A stretch of DNA of 64,000 bases, taken from contig CAVTZH010000009.1 in NCBI GenBank assembly GCA_963739175.1, forward strand, positions 682,001-746,000, written 5' to 3'. Each line of letters opens with the position of its first letter. Within the stretch, counting starts at the first letter, position 1. Shown here piece by piece: positions 35,777 to 45,811 of the stretch. Origin of the DNA: VAZQ01 sp963739175. Lineage in GTDB: Bacteria; Pseudomonadota; Alphaproteobacteria; Rhizobiales; Xanthobacteraceae. A model generated the notes under the pieces. That model was not told where the DNA came from. It saw only the letters and a program-made list of their open reading frames with translations, and made no database searches. Made by a program: the position numbers and the translations under genes.

Positions 35777-37512
35777 GCGACCCGGCACTCGGACTGACGA
35801 TGCTGGTGCTCATCGTGGTCGTGATCGTGATGGGCTTCCCCACCGCCTTCACGCTCATGGGTCTTGGGATCGTCTTCGGCTTCGCCGCGTTCTACGACCC
35901 CAGCCAGTTCTGGTGGGACAACCGTGTCTTCGAACTGATGGTCCAGCGCACCTACGGCGCCATGACCAATGACGTGCTGATCTCCATCCCGCTGTTCGTA
36001 CTGATGGGCTACGTGATGGAGCGCGGCGCACTCGTCGACAAGATGTTCTATTCGATTCAGCTCGCGTTCAAGCGCGTGCCTGCCTCGCTTGCGGTCGCGA
36101 CGCTGATCGTGTGCACGTTCTGGGGCATCGCCTCGGGCCTGGTCGGCGCCGTGGTGGTGCTGATGGGCGTCATCGCGATGAATCCGATGCTGAAGGCGGG
36201 CTATGACGTGAAGCTCGCCTCCGGCGTCATCACCGCGGGTGGCACGCTCGGCATTCTGATTCCGCCGTCGGTGATGATCATCGTCTACGCCGCGGTGGCC
36301 GGACAATCGGTCGTCAAGCTCTATGCGGCCGCGATGTTGCCGGGCTTCCTGCTGGCGTTCCTGTATCTCCTCTACATCGTCGGCTGGGCGATGCTGCGAC
36401 CGAAGATCGCGCCGCCGCTGCCGGAAGAGCAGACGCGCGTGCCGGTGCCGGCCTGGATGCGCGTGCTCCAGAGCGTCTATTCGCCCAACATGTTTTTTGC
36501 CCTCCTGCTTGCGCTGTTTGCGCCGGCCAATGCGCGGTCGATCGACGCCGACGGCAAGCCCATCAGTTACGGGATGCTGCTCAAGAACTTTGCGCTCGCG
36601 CTGGTGCCGTTCATCTTGGTCGCCGGCACGCTCGCGCTGGTCTACTGGTACGTCATCATTCATCAGCAGCGGGGCGCCGAGGCCGCCGTGACCGGTGTGC
36701 AGCAGCTGGGAACGCCGGTGGAGCCTTCCGGCCCCAGTGGAAGCGGGGCGCCCGAGAACTTCTACATCTATTTCGGGCTCGCCGTGGTCTTCGGCGCCAT
36801 CTATATCGTGCGCTACTATTGGAATCTGACCGCCGAGCGCTTCGAGCTGTTGAAGCTCCTGACCTCGTCGGTGATGCCGCTCGGCATTCTCACCGCTGTG
36901 GTCCTCGGCGTCATCCTGTTGGGCATTACCACCGCCACCGAATCCGCCGGCGTTGGCGCCGCCGGTGCGTTCCTCTTGGCGCTGCATGCTCGCACGCTCA
37001 ACTGGAAGCGCACCAAGGAAGCCGTGTTCCTGACCGCCAAGACCACCGCCATGGTGTGCTGGCTGTTCGTCGGCTCGGCGCTGTTCTCCGGCGTGTTTGC
37101 GATCCTCGGCGGGCAGGCGCTGCTCGAGCAATGGGTGCTGTCGCTCAACCTGAGCCCGGTTCAATTCATGATCCTGTCGCAGGCGATCATCTTCCTGTTG
37201 GGGTGGCCGCTGGAATGGACCGAGATCATCATCATCTTCGTGCCGATCTTCCTGCCGATGCTGCAGCACTTCGGCATCGATCCGATCCTGTGGGGCGTGC
37301 TGGTGTTCGTCAACCTGCAGGCTGCGTTCCTGTCGCCGCCGGTGGCGATGTCGGCCTACTATCTGAAGGGTGTCGCGCCCTCGCACGTGACGCTCAATCA
37401 GATCTTCTCCGGCATGATGCCGTACATGTTGATCGTCATCCTGTGCATGGTGCTGCTGTATCTGTGGCCCGGGCTGGCGCTCTGGCTGCCGGAGTTCCTT
37501 TACGGCCGCTAG
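35773..37512 (+). CDS. dctM: TRAP transporter large permease DctM
   Basis: The transport subunit that couples Na+ entry to solute uptake. At 579 residues it is longer than the usual ~430. The standard blocks are present (VMERGALVDKMFYSIQLAFK; GGTLGILIPPSVMIIVYAAV; NLQAAFLSPPVAMSAYYLKG). The extra length lies mid-chain, where additional helices and a Gly/Ser/Pro linker (EPSGPSGSGAPENFY) separate the two halves. This long form is typical of the mannitol/chloroaromatic TRAP group. It is coupled to dctQ and followed by a 12-bp hairpin. Confidence 0.93.
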   Translation: MSDPALGLTMLVLIVVVIVMGFPTAFTLMGLGIVFGFAAFYDPSQFWWDNRVFELMVQRTYGAMTNDVLISIPLFVLMGYVMERGALVDKMFYSIQLAFKRVPASLAVATLIVCTFWGIASGLVGAVVVLMGVIAMNPMLKAGYDVKLASGVITAGGTLGILIPPSVMIIVYAAVAGQSVVKLYAAAMLPGFLLAFLYLLYIVGWAMLRPKIAPPLPEEQTRVPVPAWMRVLQSVYSPNMFFALLLALFAPANARSIDADGKPISYGMLLKNFALALVPFILVAGTLALVYWYVIIHQQRGAEAAVTGVQQLGTPVEPSGPSGSGAPENFYIYFGLAVVFGAIYIVRYYWNLTAERFELLKLLTSSVMPLGILTAVVLGVILLGITTATESAGVGAAGAFLLALHARTLNWKRTKEAVFLTAKTTAMVCWLFVGSALFSGVFAILGGQALLEQWVLSLNLSPVQFMILSQAIIFLLGWPLEWTEIIIIFVPIFLPMLQHFGIDPILWGVLVFVNLQAAFLSPPVAMSAYYLKGVAPSHVTLNQIFSGMMPYMLIVILCMVLLYLWPGLALWLPEFLYGR

Positions 37513-37539
37513 CGCTCCACGCCGGCCGTTCAATGAGAA

Positions 37540-37569
37540 GAGGGCGCGAAGATTGCTCTTCGCGCCCTC
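37540..37569 (+). terminator. Terminator-like hairpin after the TRAP operon
   Basis: Perfect 12-bp stem (GAGGGCGCGAAG with CTTCGCGCCCTC), six-base loop, 27 bases after dctM. It lacks a T-tract. Confidence 0.7.
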
Positions 37570-37613
37570 GGCATTCCTAGACTTGGCTACGATGGATTAC
37601 GCCTTATTGTTTC

Positions 37614-37660
37614 AGCATGATCTTATCCGAAAACCGGTTCCCACTTTTCGGGATCATGCT
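37614..37660. repeat. Palindromic repeat AGCATGATC ... GATCATGCT
   Basis: 9-bp terminal arms and the inner AAAACCGGTTCCCACTTTTC core, the same family as the copy at 29.6 kb. It runs into the end of the convergent dienelactone hydrolase gene and supplies that gene's stop codon. Confidence 0.85.
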
Positions 37661-38529
37661 GCGCTGGGCGGCACGCCGAGCGTCTCCTTGAAGAACGCGA
37701 TCGTGCGGCCCCAGGCGAGGTCGGCGGCGGCCTTGTCGTAGCGCGCCTTGCCGGTGTCGTTGTTGAAGGCGTGCTGCGCGCCCGGATACATGTAGAGCGT
37801 GTAGCGCTTCTTGTTCGCCTTGAGCGCCTTCTCATAGGCTTCGATGCCGGCATTCACGCCCTTGTCGTTCTCCGCGTAGTGCAGCACCAGCGGCGCGGTG
37901 ATCTTGGGCACGTCGGCGTCATCGGCCTGCCGGCCGTAATAGGCGACGCCGGCGTCAAGCTCGCGGCTCGCCACCGCAAGACGATTGACCATGTAGCCGC
38001 CGAAGCAGAAGCCGACGGTGCCGACCTTGCCGGTCGATTCCGCGTGCTTCTTGAGGAACGTCACGGCGGCGGTGAGCGCCACCACGGCGTCGTCCTGGTT
38101 GAGCTTCTTGTGCAGCGCGAGCGCATCGTCCTCGTTGGCCGGCGTGCCGCCGACGAGCGAAAGCAGGTCCGGCGCATAGGCGAGGAAGCCCTCGACCGCG
38201 AACCGGCGGGCGACGTCCTGGATATGCGGATGCAGGCCGCGGTTCTCGTGGATCACGACAATGGCCGGACGCTTGCCCTTGGATTTCGGGCGCGCCAGGT
38301 AGCCGTTGACCTTGCCTTTCGGTGAATCGAACGAAGCCTGCTCGGTGGCGAGGCGGGCATCGTTGGCCGGCACCAATTGCGCGTGTGCGAAGTCGCTCTG
38401 CAGCAGCGACATGGCGGTGGTCGCCGCGGCGGTCGAGCCGACCATCACGGTCAGCCGCTCAAGGAACGCGCGGCGGTTCATTCCGCCGTGGATAAAGTCG
38501 TCGTAAAGGTCGATGATTTTCTGGTCCAT
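37654..38529 (-). CDS. Exported dienelactone hydrolase family protein
   Basis: A 291-residue alpha/beta hydrolase with an N-terminal twin-arginine-like signal (MNRRAFLERLTVMVGSTAAA, from residue 17), so it is likely periplasmic. The nucleophile elbow is GFCFGG (Cys), the acid probably Asp in HYAENDKGVNAGI, and the histidine in PGAQHAFNND. YGRQADDADVPKITAPLVLH is typical of the YghX-like exported branch. GGAGG lies 8 bases before the ATG. Its final codons and TGA come from the palindromic repeat at its 3' end. Confidence 0.9.
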   Translation of the reverse strand: MDQKIIDLYDDFIHGGMNRRAFLERLTVMVGSTAAATTAMSLLQSDFAHAQLVPANDARLATEQASFDSPKGKVNGYLARPKSKGKRPAIVVIHENRGLHPHIQDVARRFAVEGFLAYAPDLLSLVGGTPANEDDALALHKKLNQDDAVVALTAAVTFLKKHAESTGKVGTVGFCFGGYMVNRLAVASRELDAGVAYYGRQADDADVPKITAPLVLHYAENDKGVNAGIEAYEKALKANKKRYTLYMYPGAQHAFNNDTGKARYDKAAADLAWGRTIAFFKETLGVPPSAA

Positions 38530-38645
38530 ACGGGATCCTCCCTGGGTATCACGCCATCACGATAACATAGCGGATGGCCTGTATATTCCCTATGACTTGA
38601 GCGCGATCAAGGCGAGGCGGACCGCTCGCAACGGAACCGGTTGGA

Positions 38646-40505
38646 ATGCCATCGATCTCCCGGCGCGATTTCGTTAATGGCGTGGCGCTGAGCGTTGTCT
38701 CGGGGCTGACGCCGGCCGCGCAAATTGCCGCACAGCCCGCACGCTACCCACCTTTGCTGCGTGGACTACGCGGGCAGCACGCGGGGTCGTTCGAGGCCGC
38801 GCATGCCTTCGCGCGCGATCGCGCCGCCTTCTCGGTCGAGAGTTTGCCGGCCGAGGAACGCTACGACCTGGTCGTGGTCGGCGGCGGCATCAGCGGGCTC
38901 GCCGCCGCATGGTTCTATCGCCGCACGCACGGCGCCAACGCGCGCATCCTCATCCTCGACAACCACGACGATTTCGGCGGCCACGCCAAGCGCAACGAGT
39001 TCATGCTCGATGGCCGCCTGGTCATCGGCTACGGCGGCAGTCAGTCGATCGATAATCCGAATTCGTGGTGGAGCGACACCGGCAAGGGACTGCTGCGCGA
39101 GCTCGGCGTCGACGTGCGGCGGTTCGAGACCGCGTTCGAGCGCAACCTCTATTCGTCGCTCGGCCTCTCGCGCGGCATCTTCTTCGCGCGCGAAGCCTTC
39201 GGCCGCGACCACCTGGCGACCGGCGATGCCTTGGTCATGCCGCGCAACGAGGTCAGCCGCCGGCTCGCCAATGCCAAGCCGCTCACTGAGTTCGTCGCGG
39301 GCTTTCCGATCTCCGAGGCGAGCAAGACGCAGCTCATCGGTCTCTATTCCGGGATGCGCGATCCGCTCGCCGGACGCAGCGTCGACGAGAAGCTGAAGCT
39401 GCTCAAGAGCACGAGCTATCGCGATTTCCTGATCAAGATCTGGGGCTGCAATGAGGAGGTCGCCAACTGCTTCCAGGGCCGCACCTTGGGCTTCTTCGGC
39501 CTCGGCTGCGATGCGGTGCCGGCCGCCGACGTTCGCGACCAGGGCTATCCCGGCTTCCGCGGGCTCAATCTGCCCGCCGCCGGCGGATCGGGCGGCGGCG
39601 GCGGCGAGCCCTACATCTATCATTTCCCCGACGGCAACGCGTCGCTGGCGCGGCTGATGGTGCGCGGCCTCGTTCCAGGCGTCGCGCCCGGCAACACCAT
39701 GGACGATATCGTGCTCGCTGCGTTCGACTACGCCCGGCTCGACAGTCCGGACGCCAGTGTCCGCATCCGGCTCGACTCGACCTGCATCGACGTGCGCAAC
39801 GCCGACGGCGAGGTGTTGCTCGGCTATGTCCGCGACGGCAAGCTGCATCGCGTGGCCGCGCGGCACGCAGTGCTGGCGTGCTTCCACATGATGATCCCGC
39901 ATCTGATGCCGGAGCTCGCGGCGGACCAGCGCGACGCGCTGGCGCAGAACGTCAAGACGCCGATCGTCTACACCAATGTGCTGGTGCGCAACTGGCGGCC
40001 ATGGGTCGAGCTCAAGGTCAGCGATATCACCGCGCCGATGTCGTTCCACAGCCGCGTCGCGCTCGACTTTCCGGTCAGCCTCGGCGGCTATCGGCATCCG
40101 CGCGATCCGGGCGAGCCGATGGCCCTGCACCTCGTGCATGTCGCGGGCGCGCCCAACCAGGGCCTCACCGCGCGTCAGCAGTTCAAGGTCGGGCAGGCGA
40201 AGCTTCTCCAGTTGCCGTTCTCGGAATTCGAGGCACGCATTCGCGACGAGCTCGACCGCATGCTCGGCGCCGGGGGATTTTCGAGCGGCCGCGATATCGC
40301 CGCCATCACCGTCAATCGTTGGCCGCACGGCTACGGCTATGTGGAGAATTCGCTGTACGATGGCGACGACTACAAGAAAACGCTGGAGCGCGCGCGGCAG
40401 ACGGTCGGTCGCGTCGCGATCGCCAATTCGGACGCCGGCGGGGACGCCTATGCCCATCTGGCGATCGATCAGGCGGCCCGCGCGGTGCGCGAACTGACCG
40501 GCTGA
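38646..40505 (+). CDS. FAD-dependent oxidoreductase, spermidine dehydrogenase-like
   Basis: A 619-residue flavoprotein with a short twin-arginine-like signal (SRRDFVNGVALSVVSGLTPA). The dinucleotide-binding motif is DLVVVGGGISGLAAAWFYRR, followed by ILILDNHDDFGGHAKRNEF. Length and blocks resemble the Pseudomonas spermidine dehydrogenase, which cleaves spermidine to a diamine and an aminoaldehyde with a heme/FAD pair. FGLGCDAVPAADVRDQGYPG and NRWPHGYGYVENSLYDGDDY are further conserved stretches. I infer polyamine or amine oxidation; the precise substrate is unproven. It is 42 bases upstream of a rhomboid gene. Confidence 0.85.
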   Translation: MPSISRRDFVNGVALSVVSGLTPAAQIAAQPARYPPLLRGLRGQHAGSFEAAHAFARDRAAFSVESLPAEERYDLVVVGGGISGLAAAWFYRRTHGANARILILDNHDDFGGHAKRNEFMLDGRLVIGYGGSQSIDNPNSWWSDTGKGLLRELGVDVRRFETAFERNLYSSLGLSRGIFFAREAFGRDHLATGDALVMPRNEVSRRLANAKPLTEFVAGFPISEASKTQLIGLYSGMRDPLAGRSVDEKLKLLKSTSYRDFLIKIWGCNEEVANCFQGRTLGFFGLGCDAVPAADVRDQGYPGFRGLNLPAAGGSGGGGGEPYIYHFPDGNASLARLMVRGLVPGVAPGNTMDDIVLAAFDYARLDSPDASVRIRLDSTCIDVRNADGEVLLGYVRDGKLHRVAARHAVLACFHMMIPHLMPELAADQRDALAQNVKTPIVYTNVLVRNWRPWVELKVSDITAPMSFHSRVALDFPVSLGGYRHPRDPGEPMALHLVHVAGAPNQGLTARQQFKVGQAKLLQLPFSEFEARIRDELDRMLGAGGFSSGRDIAAITVNRWPHGYGYVENSLYDGDDYKKTLERARQTVGRVAIANSDAGGDAYAHLAIDQAARAVRELTG

Positions 40506-40547
40506 CCAGCCCATCACGGCCGATATTGCCTCATCGGAATTTCATCA

Positions 40548-41624
40548 ATGGCTTCACGGTTCTCGTTCGAAAGTCCGCAGCTGACCGTCCAGCTGCTCCT
40601 CGGCGTGAACATCGTCGTCTACGGCTTGTGCGTCATGCAGTCGGGGCAAGCCGATATTCCCGGGGAGCTGTTGTTTCGTTACGGCGCCATGTATTCCAAT
40701 GCGATCGAGCGCGGCGAGTATTGGCGGCTGATCACGGCCGGTTTCCTGCATGCCACGCCGCTTCATATCCTGGGAAACATGCTCTGCCTGGTGCTATGGG
40801 GCGGTCCGCTCGAAAGGCGGCTGGGAGCGCTCTACTTCACCTTGATCTATGTTTCCGGGCTGGTCGCCGGAGGGATCGTCAGCAACATCACCCATGCCGG
40901 GCCGTATCTCTCCGTTGGCGCGTCGGGCGCGACCTCGGCCGTCCTTGGCGCGTTGCTGTCGTTGCGCCTGCTCAGGTTGACTGACCTGCCGTGGAATTTC
41001 TTCGTCATCAATATCGGCTTGAATATTGCGCTGGCCGCCAGTGCCTCGCGCATTGACTGGGCGGCGCATCTCGGCGGCTTCGCTGCCGGCATGATCGTGT
41101 GCGCATGCCTCGACATCCTGGAGCGGATATTTCCGCTGCTGCTGCGGTGCAAGTTCCCGGAATTCGTGAAAATGAACGGTTTCATCGTGTTCGTCATTGT
41201 TGCGGCGTATTGTTGGAACATGGCGGGGGCCGCGTTATCTCAGCCGAACATCGGGGTGTTCGCGCTTGTGGCCATGATTGTTGGCTTCGCCGGTATCAAA
41301 GTGATCGACCTCATCCTCTCGATGAAGAAGGGCCTCGCCGTCGTTGCCGGTGCGTTCGCGTTGGCGAACCCTGCGCTTGTATTGCTGTGGAGCGACGGCA
41401 TCGGCCGGGCTTTGGCGTCGCTGTGTGCGGGCCGGGTCAGGCCGGCGAACACGGCCGCATCCGCAATCTGTACGAATATCGACGGCGCCATCGTGGTGGT
41501 GGCGTTGGCGGTGTTGGCATTCACCGTGCTGCTCTATTGGCCGCAATTTATGCGCGGCATCTCGGATATCGGGTTCATCGGTGCGGGGTTTCGTGGCGAG
41601 CGCGCGCGCCGTCAAAGGCTCTGA
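40548..41624 (+). CDS. Rhomboid family intramembrane serine protease with C-terminal extension
   Basis: A 358-residue membrane protein. The rhomboid core has WRLITAGFLHATPLHILGNM with the His/Asn of helix 2, the catalytic Ser in LSVGASGATSAVLGAL and the catalytic His in DWAAHLGGFAAGMIV. After the core there are four or more extra hydrophobic segments (MNGFIVFVIVAAYCWNMAGA; GVFALVAMIVGFAGIKVIDL; AIVVVALAVLAFTVLLYWPQ) not found in simple GlpG-like enzymes. It cleaves helices within membranes; substrates are unknown. A META-like gene follows 8 bases later, so the two are probably co-transcribed. Confidence 0.91.
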   Translation: MASRFSFESPQLTVQLLLGVNIVVYGLCVMQSGQADIPGELLFRYGAMYSNAIERGEYWRLITAGFLHATPLHILGNMLCLVLWGGPLERRLGALYFTLIYVSGLVAGGIVSNITHAGPYLSVGASGATSAVLGALLSLRLLRLTDLPWNFFVINIGLNIALAASASRIDWAAHLGGFAAGMIVCACLDILERIFPLLLRCKFPEFVKMNGFIVFVIVAAYCWNMAGAALSQPNIGVFALVAMIVGFAGIKVIDLILSMKKGLAVVAGAFALANPALVLLWSDGIGRALASLCAGRVRPANTAASAICTNIDGAIVVVALAVLAFTVLLYWPQFMRGISDIGFIGAGFRGERARRQRL

Positions 41625-41632
41625 GTAGAGGT

Positions 41633-42082
41633 ATGAAGGACGATCGCAAAATGAGGATGGTCAGGATGTGGATGTCAGGAGTGTTGAGCCCGCGGAGCAT
41701 GTCGGCGCTGGCCGCGGTCGCGATCGGGATGGCGGCCGCCGTGCCGGCGCACGCGCAAACCTTTCCGTTCGATCAGGAGATGCTGCTGGAGACGAGGCCG
41801 CTGCCGGGCTCACGCCGGGTGCCGATGATGGAAGTCCATCCCAACGGCAAGGCCTCGGTCGATATGTGGTGTCACAGCGCGGTGGCGGAGATCGCGATCA
41901 CCGGCAATGAGGTCAAGTTCACCTTCGTGTCGGCGAAGCCGGAGAACTGCACGCCGGAGCGGATCGAGCTCGACCAGAAAATGGCCAAGGAACTGCTCGA
42001 GATCACGCACTGGCGCCGCAAGAACGACATCGTGGAATTCGTGGGTCCCACGACGTTTCGCTTCCGTATCTCAACGCATTGA
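41633..42082 (+). CDS. Secreted META/HslJ-like domain protein
   Basis: A 149-residue protein with a long N-terminal region and signal peptide (MSALAAVAIGMAAAVPAHAQ). The mature part (FPFDQEMLLETRPLPGSRRV; VDMWCHSAVAEIAITGNEVK; NCTPERIELDQKMAKELLEI) resembles META-type proteins of Bradyrhizobium, with two cysteines likely to form a disulfide. Function unknown; HslJ relatives are linked to stress or antibiotic tolerance. GAGG is upstream of the ATG. Probably the second gene of a rhomboid operon. Confidence 0.68.
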   Translation: MKDDRKMRMVRMWMSGVLSPRSMSALAAVAIGMAAAVPAHAQTFPFDQEMLLETRPLPGSRRVPMMEVHPNGKASVDMWCHSAVAEIAITGNEVKFTFVSAKPENCTPERIELDQKMAKELLEITHWRRKNDIVEFVGPTTFRFRISTH

Positions 42083-42121
42083 TCCATCCGAACGCGTCGC
42101 GCTCGTATGAAAGTGCGCGTG

Positions 42122-43342
42122 CTACTTCCGCCACTGGTCTTTGTCGGAATCCCACACCGAGCCTTTGAGCGCGGCCGCGATGGCCTCCGGCAGGGCGTCG
42201 CTGCCTTCCGGCTCCACCTGAGCTTCGCCGCCTTCCTCGCTTTGGTTGAGCGAGAACGTGAGGCGCGGCGCGGGGCGCTCGTCGACGATGCGCGACGAGA
42301 TGCTCTCGATCCACAGGATCGATTGCTGGTTTGCGGTGAGCAATTCCGGCGCGACGACGGCCGAGATGGTCACGAGCTGCGTGAGCTTGAGCCCTGCGAT
42401 CAACTCGTCCGGCCGTTTCAGCTCCACGGAAAGCTCGCCCATCAACGGGTCCCAGGACGTCGAACCGACGGTCGCGGACATTGCCTTCGCCATCGCGGCG
42501 CCCACCGCGGCCGCGAGCTTGTCGCGGTCGAGCTTGCCGGCGCCGTCGCGCCAGGGCGCGGACGGGAAGCGCACGGCGCGCCCCATGTTCGGCGTGTTCG
42601 AGGAGAATCCGACCTCGGCCACGCCCGACACGGACTTGATCTTGGCAAGGACCGCGCCGACGCGCTCGGCCTCGACGTCGATCTGCACGGTGTAGTTGCC
42701 CGAGCGCAGCACCCGGCATGACGGCAGCAGGCCGCTGTAGAGCAGTCGTACGTTCTGGTCGCGCAGCGCATCGAGCAGGGCGGTCAGCGCGGCGCGGCCG
42801 ACCCGGGCATGCAGCGCCTGCGGCCAGGCGGCGGTGAAGTCGGCCGGCGAGAGCTCGATCGCTGGCTCCGCCAGGAATTGATCGGTGATCTCTTCCTCCG
42901 TCATCTCGGTGTTGTCGGTCGAGCGGATCTTTTCCGTGATCGATCCGCTGGTGATGGTGCCTTCGAAACTGAAATTGCCGCCGGCGACCCGGCGGGCGAG
43001 ATTGATCGTGACCGCCTGCTTGCCCTCCTGGCTTTGGCCTGAGCCGGTCAGGCGATTGCCATCGACCTTCAGCGGCACCACAAAGCGGTCAAGCTTGTTG
43101 GACGCGCCGGGAACCTGGTGGCAGACGTCAAGCTCGGCGGCGGTCAGCGCCGTGCCCTGGCGGGTTTCCTTCAGGATTGCCTCGGCGCCGAGTTCGCTGA
43201 AAACGCTGGACGACAGATCGAAATAGCGGACCTGCGGGCCGGCCGGCCCCTTGCCCTTCTGGCCCTTCTGTTCCGCGACGGCGGACGAACTCGCGACCGC
43301 AAGCACAAGCACGGCGGCAACTGCCGCAAACTGTCGTTTCAT
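42122..43342 (-). CDS. Secreted protein, unknown function
   Basis: A 406-residue exported protein with a signal peptide (KRQFAAVAAVLVLAVASSSA) and a Lys/Gly-rich start (EQKGQKGKGPAGPQV). The body has mixed alpha/beta character with no motif I recognise (VRYFDLSSSVFSELGAEAIL; FSFEGTITSGSITEKIRSTD; WDPLMGELSVELKRPDELIA). Only two cysteines are present. GGGGAG precedes the ATG at 43342. It lies downstream of groEL on the same strand but beyond a strong terminator, so it is a separate unit. Converges on the META-like gene. Confidence 0.72.
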   Translation of the reverse strand: MKRQFAAVAAVLVLAVASSSAVAEQKGQKGKGPAGPQVRYFDLSSSVFSELGAEAILKETRQGTALTAAELDVCHQVPGASNKLDRFVVPLKVDGNRLTGSGQSQEGKQAVTINLARRVAGGNFSFEGTITSGSITEKIRSTDNTEMTEEEITDQFLAEPAIELSPADFTAAWPQALHARVGRAALTALLDALRDQNVRLLYSGLLPSCRVLRSGNYTVQIDVEAERVGAVLAKIKSVSGVAEVGFSSNTPNMGRAVRFPSAPWRDGAGKLDRDKLAAAVGAAMAKAMSATVGSTSWDPLMGELSVELKRPDELIAGLKLTQLVTISAVVAPELLTANQQSILWIESISSRIVDERPAPRLTFSLNQSEEGGEAQVEPEGSDALPEAIAAALKGSVWDSDKDQWRK

Positions 43343-43434
43343 CACGCTCTCCCCAATGTCGTTCGAACCAGAGTCGTTCGATGATACCGCCGTCGCCATA
43401 TTGTCGATCATCCCGCGGCGTTTGCGAAGGTATG

Positions 43435-43471
43435 CGCAAAAAATAAAACGGGCCGCTCGCGCGGCCCGTTT
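43435..43471 (-). terminator. Rho-independent terminator of groES-groEL
   Basis: Perfect 11-bp stem (AAACGGGCCGC with GCGGCCCGTTT), TCGC-type loop, then TTTTATTTTTTG on the minus strand, 35 bases after the groEL stop. Confidence 0.94.
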
Positions 43472-43505
43472 CGAACTTTACTGAAAGATAACGGAACGGC
43501 GAAAC

Positions 43506-45146
<1,641 letters not shown>

Positions 45147-45170
45147 TTGAATTTTGCTCCGTTGATGATC

Positions 45171-45275
45171 CTCATCCTGAGGAGGCGCGTAAGCGCCGTC
45201 TCGAAGGATGAGGCCAGGGATTCTTCGGGGGCCTCATCCTTCGAGACGCGGCCTTCGGCCGCTCCTCAGGATGAG
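45171..45275. repeat. Palindromic repeat inside the groES-groEL spacer
   Basis: Arms CTCATCCTGA and TCAGGATGAG enclose a second pair (GTCTCGAAGGATGAGGCC and GGCCTCATCCTTCGAGAC), giving a long two-part hairpin of ~105 bases. It belongs to a common Bradyrhizobium intergenic repeat. Within an operon it could affect mRNA processing or the groES:groEL ratio. Confidence 0.88.
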
Positions 45276-45288
45276 GAGTTGGATCAGG

Positions 45289-45585
45289 TCAGGCGATCAC
45301 GCCCATGATGTCGGACTCCTTCATGATCAGGAGCTCCTCGCCATCGATCTTGACCTCGGTGCCCGACCACTTGCCGAACAGCACCTTGTCGCCGGTCTTG
45401 AGGTCGATCGGGATTAGCTTGCCGGCCTCGTCGCGGCCGCCGGGGCCGACCGCGATGATCTCGCCCTGGCTCGGCTTCTCCTGGGCGGTGTCGGGAATGA
45501 TGATGCCGCCTTTGGTCTTCTCTTCGGCAGTGATGCGGCGCACGACAACGCGGTCGTGGAGCGGGCGAAACTTGGTCTTGGCCAT
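45289..45585 (-). CDS. groES: Co-chaperonin GroES
   Basis: A 98-residue co-chaperonin forming the heptameric lid of GroEL. The sequence FRPLHDRVVVRRITAEEKTK, the mobile loop region around TKGGIIIPDTAQEKPSQGEI and KVLFGKWSGTEVKIDGEELL are all standard. First gene of the operon, with CIRCE about 70-95 bases upstream of its start. Confidence 0.99.
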   Translation of the reverse strand: MAKTKFRPLHDRVVVRRITAEEKTKGGIIIPDTAQEKPSQGEIIAVGPGGRDEAGKLIPIDLKTGDKVLFGKWSGTEVKIDGEELLIMKESDIMGVIA

Positions 45586-45652
45586 TGGGGGTCCTCGCGA
45601 CGTGTGACTCGATACGTAACTGTTTGAGATTCAAAGATGTTTCTGACGGCGC

Positions 45653-45679
45653 TTAGCACTCAACGCGATCGAGTGCCAA
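45653..45679 (-). promoter_or_regulatory. CIRCE operator (HrcA binding site)
   Basis: TTAGCACTC-N9-GAGTGCCAA, matching the CIRCE consensus TTAGCACTC-N9-GAGTGCTAA at all but one position. It lies upstream of groES and marks heat-shock control by HrcA. Confidence 0.95.
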
Positions 45680-45811
45680 AGGCTTGTGCGGACATAGGTT
45701 TTCCCTTGCAGGGAGTCAAGGCGAAGCCGCCGGCCAGCGACCTGACGGACGCTTTCCCTGGCATGGGATTCATGCTGGATGAGCGAAACAGAACGAACTT
45801 GGAGATCGGGG

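Noticed and set aside
35743..37533. A ~596-residue open frame on the minus strand opposite dctM, and similar long antisense frames opposite groEL, PhoU and TonB genes
   Set aside because: They are Arg/His/Asp-rich shadows produced by high GC and strong codon bias. They have no ribosome sites or family motifs, and the opposite strand carries clear genes.
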